This document shows positions 23,488 through 35,399 of a stretch of DNA of 64,000 nt, piece by piece. Location: assembly GCA_027563935.2 (NCBI GenBank), contig CM050450.1:93928439-93992438 (forward strand). Reading direction: 5' to 3'. A model generated the notes under the pieces. It was not told the DNA's origin, ran no database searches, and saw nothing but the letters and a program-made list of their open reading frames with translations. The position numbers and the translations under genes are program-made. Position 1 is the stretch's first letter. Each line of letters starts with the position of its first letter. Origin of the DNA: Costus lasius (taxonomy: Eukaryota > Streptophyta > Magnoliopsida > Zingiberales > Costaceae).

Positions 23488-25206
23488 TGAAGAGTCCCCT
23501 TCAAGGGGGAGCGCAGGCAGATAAAACCCCTTTCTAGAGGGGGGCGAACCCTAGAGCATGCGGAAAATGTACTCTTCTAGGGTTTCAATAAAATCGTTTG
23601 CATGAACACATATATATGATCAACTTTATATGTATTGCAAAGATCAAGTTTGAGATCTTTTACCATAGCCATGATAAAGGGTGTCGGCTTGGAAGCAAGA
23701 GGGCAAGTAAGCACTCCTCCAAAGAAAACACACACTAGATGAGAGATGGCTACCCTTTAGGATCTTCCTTGTGCTAGCAAGAGATCTCCCCAAAGTTCCT
23801 TGTCGTGTGTTGATGATGAGATGTGCTTGGCCGAGAGCTACCTTGTCCAAGTCCCTCTCTTCGTCGAATGAAGGAGACAAGAGAGTAATTGGAAAATTGC
23901 GTTGAGGTTTCTTTTTCATTCAAGTGATGGCGTTACACTTCCAAATATGGAAGGTTATCAAGCCATGCGACCACTTGAAGAAAAACCGCCCAAGATGCCT
24001 TTAAACCTTGAACCATACGTTCACCCATGTGAACCGGTTCAAGCCAATTAGGTTCAATTCAATTCGGTTCAAAAACCCAAATTAAACCAGCCCAAGCCAT
24101 GGTCTAGATCTCTATGAACCAAACGGTTCAAGATCTAACCGTTCATCTCTTGATGCTCTTGATCTCTTCGATCTAGCATCCATACTCTCGATCGAAGCTT
24201 ACCGATCTGAAGCCCTAATCAATCAAACATGATCAGACCAGATCTCACTTACAATCAGAGTCTAATCTCCTTTTAACTGAACTAAAACAATTCAGTCCAC
24301 ACGATCTGACTTAAGTAAGCCATATCATCAAATTGTGCGACCCTAAGGGTTTCCTTTAAATGTCGGTAACGATAACTCACGTTATCACAATCAGTGAGGG
24401 GTATCTAGCAACACATCACTGTCTCCCGATATAAAGGAAAGAGTCTTCCAAGACTACACCCAAACCACAGCACAAGTGTGAATCATTTCACAAGGCATAC
24501 ATGTTTCCTTTGCCACTGGATGTTCTTATTGGACAAGTGTGTCAAACTTGTAGCTCCAATATGATGAGCATGATTAGATCAGATGAACATAGTCATCTGG
24601 GTATGGCCATACACTTTCTCAATCATCTCATATAAGGGGGGCCCCTTTAGAACACCACACTCCTTCCACAAGGAGACGGCAATCCTTTATCTATCACTAG
24701 TATCCGAACCTGACTCATGATCATTATCCAAGATAGTCTATAACCATTATCTTTCAAATGATATTGAACTACCTCAAAATAATGACATTCATCATTTAGA
24801 AACACAAGTGATCTCAAGTCAAAGGACATGTGCCACTTGATGCAAACAAGGATTATTCACATTGTGACAAGCAATGGAATATCCCAGTAGGGTCTGTCCA
24901 GTACATCCAATGTACACATGAGTCTACATCTTATTCCATGCTCGAAGCATCCTATAAGATTAGAACACATATTAGTCTAAATCATATCAAGGCTGTCTCA
25001 TGTTCACCAAGATATCTCGACTAAGGACATATAGCCTGTCAGCCTAGCTGAACAGCTTTGAGACATTATTCAGAAGTACACTTATTACAGCAGACAAGGT
25101 AACAACCTGAATAATAACCATGCCTTTATAAACACAAAAGTTTATTACATGATACTGCTACAATCCCAAAGGCCTCAAACATTAGCCTTAAGGGCATACC
25201 CCAACA
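23488..25206 (-). repeat. Element F 5' LTR (right copy)
   Basis: 1719 bp, nearly identical to 16052-17770. Visible differences include gtacccatgag versus gtacacatgag and agtctcaatc versus agtctaaatc. Confidence 0.97.
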
Positions 25207-25745
25207 CCATATACATGTGAACCGGCTCATGTGTGAGCGCATGGTTCATATGGAGTGGGATAAGCGTTTGGTTCACTTGAAGTGAACGCATAATTCATGA
25301 ACGTTTGCTATTTTTGGAAGTTCCGAAATAGAAACGCCTCCACGTTCGGTTGGTTTCATGCTCCATTCAACCCTTTGCTCCTTGCTCTCGACGACACTCT
25401 CGTGTGGAGAAAAAGACGTCTTGGAGAAAGTTCGGCCAAGCAAGAGAGTTCATCTCTCATTTCCTTTTATTCGATCAAGATACCTTGGTGCCTTGCTAGC
25501 ACAAGAAGCAACAAGGGAGTAGGCAAAATCTCATTGTGTGCGCATCTTTTGGAGGAGATCAGATTTGTTCTCTTCTTCCAAGCCGACATCTACACAATGG
25601 CTATGGTATGATCTATACTAGTTGTTTAACAAGTTAATCATATGTCTATGCAAACGATTCTAAGAAACCCTTGCTTCCGCTAGAAAAATTTATGCGCCTC
25701 CTATTTGGGTTTCGCCCCCCCCCCCTTTATCTTAGGGGACTTTCA
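25207..25745 (+). repeat. Element E 5' LTR, second part
   Basis: Resumes after F with the TSD CCATA and ends GGGACTTTCA at 25745. A run of 13 C residues lies near 25716-25728; the 3' LTR has the run broken by an A (ttcgcaccc). Confidence 0.95.
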
Positions 25746-25747
25746 AT

Positions 25748-25759
25748 TGGTATCAGAGC
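25748..25759 (+). promoter_or_regulatory. Element E primer-binding site
   Basis: TGGTATCAGAGC, two bases after the rejoined 5' LTR. Confidence 0.93.
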
Positions 25760-27565
25760 AGGTTATTGCTTGTTCATATGATTGCTTGATCTTCATGTTT
25801 GATCCATGAATGCGCTTGTGAATAGATCTAATGGATAATTACATGCCTAACTACATGCTTATTGTTGTGAATATGATGTATCTTGGCGCATGTATCATGT
25901 ATGCGCTTGTTGTAGTTTTTCCTTAAAAACTTGATCACTTGCGCGCCCCATATTAGATCTAAGCACCTACTATAAACCCTTAGACGGGTTGATGGGGTTG
26001 AAGTCATCCTCTAGGTAGGATCCAAATAGTCTGATCAAACCATCTGACAGCCTAGATGGGTCGACCAGATGGCACCTATGCGCAAGCATGAGGTGGCTAT
26101 AGGTCGACTGCAGACAGGCGTGTAGCGAGGTCTGGTTGAGACAACCAGTGAGCACTCTTGAGTTAGGCCCGGGGTCACACCCGCTTGCCAGAACTCATGA
26201 AGGTTGTTCAGCCCTTTGCGCATGCATGGTTGACCATTAGGTCGACTCAAGTCAGTTAGGACTTGGTGCATGCAAGGGCAGTGGATCTGACTAGACATGA
26301 TGAGTGGATCCCTATTAATGGACCGTTGTAAGGTAGTAGGGCACATAAGACAAATAAAATTGATTCCAATGGGATTTTAAAACAAAAATTTTATTTTGTT
26401 GATGGATCACATGTTGATTGGATGCCATGATGCTTGTTTATTTCATCTTATGTGGGTTGCCCAATTAATGTGTGCTGTGCTGGGGCCTGCGTGCCTGGAT
26501 TAATTGTAAATTATTTTGTGATCTGCGCATCACATTTTAATTAATTTATTGTGTAATTGACCTGCGTGTCAATCTTGTCTAGATAGATTAAAATGTAATT
26601 TTAATCAGACAAGAGCATAGAGCACACTTGGCAGAGGCGCATGCAGCAGAGGCTTGACCAGGTGGGAGGTCTAGGGTTTGACCCTATGACAGGCGCATGT
26701 ACCTGGTGGGCGCATCTGAGCTGCAAAGGGCGCTTGGGCCCTGGTCTGGGCCAGATGAGATGCAAATGACTCATGAAGAGCTCAAGTGAAGACTTAAGTT
26801 AACTTAAGGTCTTACCTAGGCTTAATGGGCGTTTACCACATAAGATCATCATGCTTTCTTTTGTTGTTTAAATAACTAGAATTGCATGATTTATTTATCT
26901 TCTGCTATCACCATAGGGTTTGCATGATAGTTAAGAAGATAAAAGGACCGTTAAAATCCAACGCTATAATATCAAGCTCGTAAGCCTTCTGAAGCGAAAC
27001 CTCACTGTTCTGACTATCGTTGGGGCCGTGTTGTACCCACTCAGTGGGCACGCCCATCTATCTTCAGACGGTGTGTGATTTCACCTGCGTGTTACAGAGA
27101 AGGGATTTATCGCTTCTCGTTGCTCAGCATAGCACGTGGTGGTCCAGGGAGTAGGTCAGGTCAGCTTGACCATGTAGGCTACATATGGGGCATATGTTAG
27201 CTATATGGAGGCAGCCATCTGTGGGGTCAGAGACTGCATTGTACCAACTCAGTTGGCACAGTCTGCTGGATTGCCCAGATGAAGGGGAATCGCACGGGTT
27301 GGCGATTGGCAGGGACTGCCTACCAGAAATTAGTGCTTGTACTCTCTGTGCATCTTATCTCGCCTGAGCGGGACGCGGAGACCAAGTATGAAATCTGGAT
27401 CCCATCTCACTAAAAGAGTCTTACTCTTTCGGACTGTTTTAATGGATTTTTCAGTCAGATAAAATAGTGAGAAAAGAATCTTTCTTAAGTCCTGGATTGA
27501 TTCTATACATTGATACTGACCTTGCTGTTCTTGCATTGTTGTAGATTCCTGCAGCAACGAACACC
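25760..27565 (+). other. Element E untranslated leader
   Basis: Non-coding leader with the A-box/B-box module (26629-26685) and the palindromes CCCACTCAGTGGG (27036-27048) and CCAACTCAGTTGG (27244-27256). It contains atatcaagctcgtaagccttc (near 26960), the same site at which E itself entered D. Confidence 0.85.
26629..26685 (+). promoter_or_regulatory. tRNA-like A-box/B-box module in the E leader
   Basis: TGGCAGAGGCGC at 26629-26640 and GGTTTGACCCT at 26675-26685, again 46 bp between starts. The B box has drifted at two positions compared with D and I but still fits a loose B-box consensus. Confidence 0.4.
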
Positions 27566-28732
27566 ATCAGCTTCAATGTGCGATCCCTACTGGAAAGGGA
27601 GAAGTTTGCTGGGCCAAACTTCTCAGACTGGTACGGACACCTTAAGATTGTTCTTAAGGCTGAGAGGAAACCGTATGTCCTCGAGACGGCTATACCGCCT
27701 CAACCCGCTCCGAACGCCGCAAGGGCGGTTCGGGAAGCCTATGAAAAGCATGTCAATGATAGAATTGATGTCGCTTGCCTGATGCTAGCCTCTATGACAC
27801 CACAGCTGCAGCGTCAGCATGAGGATATGTCTGCTATAGAAATTATAGCAAACCTCAAGATGCTGTATGCTGCACAGGCGAGGACTGAACGCTATAATTT
27901 GACCAAGCTTTTCTTTCAGAGCAAACTGGCTGAAGGGAGTCCAGTGGGAGCTCATGTGCTCAAGATGATTGGGCACAAAGAGGCTCTAGAGAAACTGGGG
28001 CATACCATCAATCAGGAGCTTGCTGTAGACATTATTCTGCAATCCCTTCCGGCCTCTTTCGATCCGTTCATTATTAATTTTAATATGAACAAGATCGACT
28101 GTACTCCGGCAGAGTTGCTGAATATGCTCTTGACTACAGAGGAGACTCTAAAGGGAAAGCCTTCAACCTCTGTCTTGATGTTTCCTTCCAGAAACAAGAA
28201 GAAGGGGAAGAAGGGCAAAGCCCCTGTCAAGAACTACAACAAGGCTCTGAAACAAAAGGTTAAGTGGTCGAAGGAATACAGATGTTTCCATTGTGGCCAG
28301 CTGGGTCACTGGAAAAAGGACTGTAAAGCGCTCCAAGGAGACAAGAAGGGAAGCATCGCTTCTGGCTCAGGTATTTTTGTGACTGAAGTCATGATATCCT
28401 CTTCTTCTATATCATGGGTGTTGGACACTGCATGTGGAGTTCACATTTGTTCAAATGTACAGGAACTCAAGAGAAGAAGACAGGTGGGACAGCATGAGGT
28501 GGACCTACGAGTAGGAAACGGGGCACGGGTTGCTGCTGTTGTTGTAGGAGAATATCACATCTCATTACCATCTGGACTTGTATTAGAACTGAACAATTGT
28601 TATTTTGTACCTAGCATTACCAAGAATATTATCTCTATTCCTGCTCTTGTCAGGAAAGGGTTTTCCTTTGAATGCAAGACTTCAAAGTGTTATCTTTCTC
28701 TTGATAATATTATTTATGCTACTGGGTCAATT
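27566..28732 (+). pseudogene. Element E gag-pol, first part (Gag, zinc knuckle, protease)
   Basis: The frame matches F from its first codon, but the start ATG is ATC here (27566-27568), leaving GTG at 27578 or a later ATG as the only starts. Gag, the CCHC knuckle CFHCGQLGHWKKDC and the protease motif WVLDTACGVH are preserved. Near 28732 four bases (aaca in F, D and A) are missing from the tcaattaacaatggg segment, shifting the frame; the shifted frame runs to a stop at 28834. The first part could still give a Gag-protease product only if initiation without ATG occurs. The rest of pol lies in another frame. Confidence 0.93.
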
Positions 28733-31446
28733 ATGGGTTATTCATGTTGGACATGGAATGTTCTATACAAAATATTGATAATAAGAAAGCCAAGTATGCT
28801 GATGACAGCACCTTGCTATGGCATAGTCGTTTAAGCCATATTAACAAGAAGCGCATTAAGCGGTTGCATGACCATGGACTGCTGGGATCATACTCCTATG
28901 AGGAGATTGATACATGCAAAGCTTGTTTATTGGGCAAAATGACGAAGTCTCCTTTTCCTAACAAAGGTCAAAGGGCTTCAGGTTTACTTGACCTTATACA
29001 CAGTGATGTGTGTGGGCCATTTAGTAAACATGCCAGAGGTGGCTATTCATACTTCATTACCTTTACTGATGATTTCAGTAGATATGGGTATGTCTATCTA
29101 ATGAGACATAAGAGTGAATCTTTTGACAAGTTCAAAGCGTTCAAAAATGAAGTACAGAATCAGCTAGGCCGAAATATCAAGGCACTTCGCTCAGATCGAG
29201 GTGGAGAATACCTAAGTCGAGAGTTTACTGACTATCTGAAGGAGTGTGGGATTATCTCACAGCTCACTCCACCAGGAACACCGCAATGGAATGGTGTGTC
29301 CGAGAGGAGGAACAGAACCTTACTGGATATGGTTAGTTCTATGATGAGTCAGGCTACTCTACCTTACTCCTTTTGGGGATTTGCACTGGAAACAGCTGCA
29401 AAGGTACTAAACCGAGTGCCATCCAAGGCAGTTTCAAAGACTCCATATGAGTTATGGTATGGGAAACAGCCGAGCTTGACATTTATTAAGATCTGGGGTT
29501 GCGATGCTTATGTCAAAAAGCTCGCCTCTGGGAAACTAGAGAGCAGATCTGAGAAATGCATCTTTGTCGGTTACCCTAAGGAAACTAAGGGTTATTATTT
29601 CTACGATCCCAAAGAGAACAAAGTATTTGTTGCTCGGACGGCAATTTTTCTTGAGAAGGAATTTCTTCTGCAAGAAGCCAGTGGGAGAGAAATAAAACTG
29701 GATGAGAATCCAGAGGAAGGACAAAGTAGTCAAGCACAGTTGGATGAGCCTGAGCCAGTAGAACAGGTTATTGAACAACCTGAGGCTCAGATATCACGGG
29801 AACTGCGTAGATCGGGAAGGATCCGTCGACAGCCTGAGCGCTATGACAGAGTCTACATCATTGATCATGATGAACCCCTCACTTATGCGGATGTGGTCAG
29901 TGGACCGGAGTCAGCGAGATGGCTTGAAGCTATGCGAGCCGAGATGGACTCCATGTCAGATAATCAAGTCTGGGATTTGGTTGATCTGCCTCCGGGAGTA
30001 ATCCCTATAGGCTGTAAATGGATCTTCAAGAAGAAGATTGACATGGATGGTAACGTAGTTACCTATAAAGGCAGGCTAGTTGCGAAAGGTATCAAACAAA
30101 TCTACGGGATAGATTATGATGAAACTTTCTCTCCTGTAGCCATGTTCAAGTCTATTCGGATTATTCTTGCGATAGCAGCATATTACGATTATGAGATCTG
30201 GCAGATGGATGTGAAGACCGCTTTCCTTAATGGAAAACTGGATGAGGATGTGTATATGACACAACCTGAAGGTTTCACTAATCCATCAGATCGTCATATA
30301 ATATGCAAGTTAAAGAAGTCCATTTATGGACTTAAGCAAGCATCTAGAAGCTGGAATATTCGTTTTGATGAATCAATCTGTGAATTTGGTTTCATCAAGA
30401 ATGAAGATGACCCGTGTGTATATAAGAGGTTTAGTGGGAGCGTGATTACTTTCCTAGTCCTCTACGTCGATGATATCTTAATCATTGGAAACGATATTCC
30501 TGAACTGCATGCTGTTAAAGCATGGTTAAGAAAATGTTTCCAGATGAAAGATCTAGGAGAAGCAGCCTATGTATTAGGTGTGAAGATCTACAGAGATAGA
30601 TCTAAGAGGCTTCTCGGGCTGTGCCAAAGTACTTACATCGATAAAGTCCTGGAGAGATTTCATTTAGAGAATTCTAAAAGAGGATATCTTCCAGTCAGAC
30701 ATGGTCTGAATCTTTCAAAGAGTCAGTGTCCACTAACACAGACTGAGAAAGATGAAATGGACAATACGCCTTATGCTTCGGCTATTGGGTCCATTATGTA
30801 TGCGATGTTATGTACTCGCCCAGACGTCGCTTACGGGTTAAGCGTGACCAGTCGATTCCAAAGTAATCTAGGTCGGGCGCACTGGATTGCAGTCAAGAAC
30901 ATTTTGAAATATCTTCGGAGGACCAAAGATATGTTCTTGATATATGGAGGTCAGGAAGAACTCAGTATTGAAGGATATACTGACGCTTCGTTCCAATCTG
31001 ACCAGGATGATTTCCGATCGCAATCAGGCTATATTTTTAGCTTGAATGGTGGAGCAGTGGTGTGGAAAAGTTTCAAACAGTCTATCGTTGCTGATTCCAC
31101 AACAGAAGCCGAGTATGTTGCAGCTTCGGAAGCATCTAAGGAGGCAGTATGGATTCGCAAGTTCGTTCAGGAACTTGGTGTTGTTCCTTCGAGTGCAGAT
31201 CCTTTGGTTATCTTCTGTGATAACACTGGAGCAATCGCACAAGCAAAGGAACCACGGTCGCACCAGAAGTCCATGCACATACAGAGACGGTTTCACTTGA
31301 TCCGACAGATCATTGATCGTGGTGAGATCAAAATCTGCAAGGTTCATACAGATGACAATCTGGCTGACCCGCTTACCAAGCCTCTGGCGCAGCAGAAGCA
31401 TGAGAAGCACTGTAATAATATGGGTTTGAGATTTCTCAACCATTAG
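28733..31446 (+). pseudogene. Element E gag-pol, second part (integrase, RT, RNase H)
   Basis: Continues pol after the 4-bp deletion. It contains the pre-integrase region (LLWHSRLSHINKKR, CKACLLGK), integrase motifs HSDVCGP, RSDRGGEY and SERRNRT, RT with MDVKTAFLNG and YVDD, and RNase H with GYTDASF and FCDNTGA. It ends at FLNH and TAG directly before the polypurine tract. No other stop is seen, so a single small deletion disables this copy. It could still be mobilised in trans because its LTRs, PBS and PPT are intact (inference). Confidence 0.94.
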
Positions 31447-31455
31447 ATTAAGTGC

Positions 31456-31466
31456 AAGTGGGAGAT
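31456..31466 (+). promoter_or_regulatory. Element E polypurine tract
   Basis: AAGTGGGAGAT directly before the 3' LTR. Confidence 0.9.
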
Positions 31467-33144
31467 TGTTGGGGTATGCCCTTAAGGCTAATGTTTGAGG
31501 CCTTGGGATTCTTTCAGTATCATGTATAAACTCTTATGTTTATAAAGGCAATGGTTGTTATTCAGTTTGTTACATTGTCTGCTGCAATAAGTGTGCTTCT
31601 GAATAATGTCTCAATGCTGTTCAGCTTGGCTGACATGCTGTAATGTTCTTAGTCGAGATATCTTGGTGAACATGAGACAGCCTTGATATGATTGAGACTA
31701 ATATGTGTTCTAATCTTATAGGATGCTTCGAGCATGGAATAAGATGTAGACTCATGGGTACATTGGATGTACTGGACAGACCCTACTAGGATATTCAATT
31801 GCTTGTCACAATGTGAATAATCCTTGTATGCAACAAGTGGCACATGTCCTCTGACCTGAGATCACTTGTGTTTCTAAAATGATGATTGTCATTGTTTTGA
31901 GGTAGTTCAATATCATTTGAAACATAATGGTTATAGACTATCTTGGATAATGATCATGAATCAGGTTAGGACACTAGTGATAGATATAGGATTGCCGTCT
32001 CCTTGATTGGAGTGTGATGTTCTAAAAGGGGGCCCCCTGGATGAGATGATTGAGAAAGTGTATGGCCATACCCAGGTGACTATGTTCATCTGATCTAATC
32101 ATGCTCATCATATTGGAGCTACAGGCTTGACACGCTTGTCCAATAAGAACATCCAGTGGCAAAGGAAACATGTATGCCTCGTGAAGTGGATTCACACTTG
32201 TGCTGTGGTTTGGGTGTAGTCTTGGAAGACTCTTTCCTTTATATCGGGAGACAGTGATGTGTTGCTAGATACCCCTCACTGATTGTGATAACGTAAGTTA
32301 TCGTTACCGACATTTAAAGGAAACCCTTAGGGTCGCACAATTTGATGATATGGCTTACTTAAGTCAGATCGTGTGGACTGAATTGTTTCGGTTCAGTTTA
32401 AAGGGATTTAAACTCTGATTCCAAGTGAGATCTGGTCTGATCATGTTTGATTGATTAGGGCTTGAGATCGGTAAGCTTCGATCGAGAGAAGTGATGCTAG
32501 ATCGGTGAGATCAAAAGCATTGAGAGATCAACGGTTAGATCTTGAACCTTTTTGGTTCAATGAGATCTAGACCATTGGTTGGGCTGGTTTGGTTTGACCA
32601 TTGAACCATATACATGTGAACCGGCTCATGTGTGAGCGCATGGTTCATATGGAGTGGGATAAGCGTTTGGTTCACTTGAAGTGAACGCATAACGCATGAA
32701 CGTTTGCTATTTTTGGAAGTTCCGAAATAGAAACGCCTCCACGTTCGGTTGGTTTCACGCTCCATTCAACCCTTTGCTCCTTGCTCTCGACGACACTCTC
32801 GTGTGGAGAAAAAGACGTCTTGGAGAAAGTTCGGCCAAGCAAGAGAGTTCATCTCTCATTTCCTTTTATTCGATCAAGATACCTTGGTGCCTTGCTAGCA
32901 CAAGAAGCAACAAGGGAGTAGGCAACATCTCATTGTGTGCGCATCTTTTGGAGGAGATCAGATTTGTTCTCTTCTTCCAAGCCGACATCTACACAATGGC
33001 TATGGTATGATCTATACTAGTTGTTTAACAAGTTAATCATATGTCTATGCAAACGATTCTAAGAAACCCTTGCTTCCGCTAGAAAAATTTATGCGCCTCC
33101 TATTTGGGTTTCGCACCCCCCCCCTTTATCTTAGGGGACTTTCA
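31467..33144 (+). repeat. Element E 3' LTR
   Basis: TGTTGGGG to GGGACTTTCA, 1678 bp, equal to the rejoined 5' LTR. The TSD GCCTT follows at 33145. Confidence 0.97.
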
Positions 33145-33725
33145 GCCTTCTAACGCGAAACCTCACTGTTCTGACTATCGTTGGGGCCGTGTTGTACCCA
33201 CTCAGTGGGCACGCCCATCTATCTTCAGACGGTGTGCGATTACACCTGCGTGCTACAGAGAAGGGATTTATCGCTTCTCGTTGCTCAGCATAGCACGTGG
33301 TGGTCCAGGGAGTAGGTCGGGTCAGCTTGACCATGTAGGCTACATATTGAGCATATGGTAGCCATATGGAGGTAGCCATCTGTAGGATCAGAGACTGTGT
33401 TGTACCAACTCAGTTGGCACAATCTGCTGGATTGCCCAGATGAAGGGGAATCGCACGGGTTGGCGATTGGCAGGGATTGCCTACCAGAGATTAGTGCTTG
33501 TACTCTCTGTGCATCTTATCTTGCCTGAGCGGGACGCGGAGACCAAGTATGAAATCTGGATCCCATCTCACTAAAAGAGTTTTACTCTTTCGGGCTGTTT
33601 TGCTGGATTTTTCAGCCAGATAAAATAGTGAGAAAAGAATCTTCCTTAAGTCCTGGATTGATTCTAACATTGATACTGACCTTGCTGTTCTTGCATTGTT
33701 GTAGATTACTGCAGCAACGAACACC
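33145..33725 (+). other. Element D untranslated leader, second part
   Basis: Resumes the leader of D after E (TSD GCCTT, then ctaacgcgaaacctc). The palindromes CCCACTCAGTGGG (33197-33209) and CCAACTCAGTTGG (33405-33417) lie 208 bp apart. A pyrimidine-rich stretch ending in TTGTAG sits just before the gag region. Confidence 0.85.
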
Positions 33726-35399
33726 ACAAATTTCAATGTGCGAACCCTACTGGAAAGGGAGAAGTTTGCTGGGCCGAACTTCTCAGACTGGTACGGACAC
33801 CTTAAGATTGTTCTTAAGGCTGAGAGGAAGTTGTATGTCCTCGAGACGGCTATACCGCCTCAACCCGCTCCGAACGCCGCAAGGGCGGTTCGGGAAGCTT
33901 ATGAAAAGCATGTCAATGATAGCATTGATGTCGCTTGCCTGATGCTTGCGTCTATGACACCAGAGCTGCAGCGTCAGCATGAGGATCTATCGGCTATAGA
34001 TATTATAGCGAACCTCAAGCTGCTGTATGCTGCACAGGCGAGGACTGAACGCTATAATTTGACAAAACTTTTCTTTCAGAGCAAACTGGCTGAAGGGAGT
34101 CCAGTGGGAGCTCACGTACTCAAGATGATTGGGTACAAGGAGGCTCTAGAGAAACTGGGACACACCATCAATCAGGAGCTTGTTGTAGACATTATTCTGC
34201 AGTCTCTCCCGGCCTCTTTCGATCCATTCATTATTAATTTTAATATGAACAAGATCGACTGTACGCCGGCAGAGTTGCTGAACATGCTCTTGACTACAAA
34301 GCAGACTCAGTCTCGTGAGAAGGGAACGCCTTCATCCTCTGTCCTAATCGTTCCTTCTAGGAACAAGAAGAAGGGGAAGAAGGGCAAAGCCCCTATCAAG
34401 AGCTACAACAAGGCTCTAAAGCAAAAGATAAAGCGGTCGAAGGAATACAGATGTTTCCATTGTGGCCAGTTGGGTCACTGGAAAAAGGACTGTAAAGCGC
34501 TCCAAGGAGATAAGAAGGGAAGTAAGCCTTTCGCTTCTAGCTCAGGTATTTATGTGACTGAAGTCATGGTATCTTCTTCTTCTATTTCATGGGTGTTGGA
34601 CACTGCATGTGGAGTTCACATTTGTTCAAATGTACAGGAACTCAAGAGAAGAAGACAGGTGGGACAGCATGAGGTGGACCTACGAGTTGGAAACGGGGCA
34701 CGGGTTGCTGCTGTTGCTGTAGGAGAATATCACATCTCTTTACCATCTGGTCTTGTATTAGAACTGGACAATTGTTATTTTGTACCAAGCATAACTAAGA
34801 ATATTATCTCTATTCCTGCTCTTGTCAGGAAAGGGTTTTCCTTTGAATGCAAATTTTCAAAGTGTTATATTTCTCTTGATAATATTATTTATGCTACTGG
34901 CTCAATCAACAATGGGTTATTCATGTTGGACATGGAATGTTCTGTACAACAAATTGATAATAAGAAAGCCAAGTATGCTGATGACAGCACCTTGCTATGG
35001 CATAGTCGTTTAGGCCATATTAACAAGAAACACATTAAGCGGTTACATGACCATGGACTGCTGGGATCATTCTCCTATGAGGAGCTTGATACATGCCAAG
35101 CTTGTTTAATGGGTAAAATGACGAAGTCTCCTTTTTCTAATAAAGGTCAAAGGGCTTCAGGTTTACTAGACCTCATTCACAGCGATGTGTGTGGGCCATT
35201 TAGTAAACATGCCAGAGGTGGCTATTCATACTTCATTACCTTTACTGATGATTTCAGTAGGTATGGTTATGTCTATTTAATGAGACATAAGAGTGAATCT
35301 TTTGACAAGTTCAAAGAGTTCAAAAATGAAGTACAAAATCAGCTAGGCCGAAATATCAAGGCACTTCGTTCAGATCGAGGTGGTGAATACTTGAGTTGA
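33726..35399 (+). pseudogene. Element D gag-pol, first part (Gag to mid integrase)
   Basis: Codon-for-codon equivalent of the N-terminal half of F. The family start ATG is ACA here (33726-33728); GTG at 33738 is the next near-start. Gag, the CCHC knuckle and the protease WVLDTACGVH are present. Two small in-frame additions distinguish it from F: an insertion giving QTQSREKGTPSS near 34306 and GSKPFASSSG near 34525. The frame ends at TGA (35397-35399) in the integrase, after RSDRGGEYLS, where E has CGA. This is one C-to-T change in a CpG. Confidence 0.93.

Larger units (their letters stand above)
16052..25206 (-). mobile_element. Element F: apparently intact Ty1/copia retrotransposon, main family
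   Basis: A 9155-bp minus-strand element with LTRs of 1719 bp (16052-17770 and 23488-25206), an intact PBS and PPT, an uninterrupted 1294-codon gag-pol and TSD CCATA at 16047-16051 and 25207-25211. About five LTR mismatches are visible by eye, the fewest of all pairs. It is the deepest layer of the stack and the best candidate for an autonomous, recently transposed copy. Confidence 0.97.
14908..33144 (+). mobile_element. Element E: Ty1/copia retrotransposon, main family, carrying nested F
   Basis: Inserted in the leader of D in the same direction, with TSD GCCTT at 14903-14907 and 33145-33149. Its 5' LTR is split by F (14908-16051 and 25207-25745) and rejoins to 1678 bp, exactly the length of the 3' LTR (31467-33144). 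Without F it is about 9.08 kb. About a dozen LTR mismatches are visible. Coding is broken by a 4-bp deletion. Confidence 0.96.

Noticed and set aside
33690..33712. Pyrimidine-rich stretch ending TTGTAG before gag, like a 3' splice site.
   Set aside because: It is present in all copies, but no matching donor can be shown, and one AG after pyrimidines is weak evidence.
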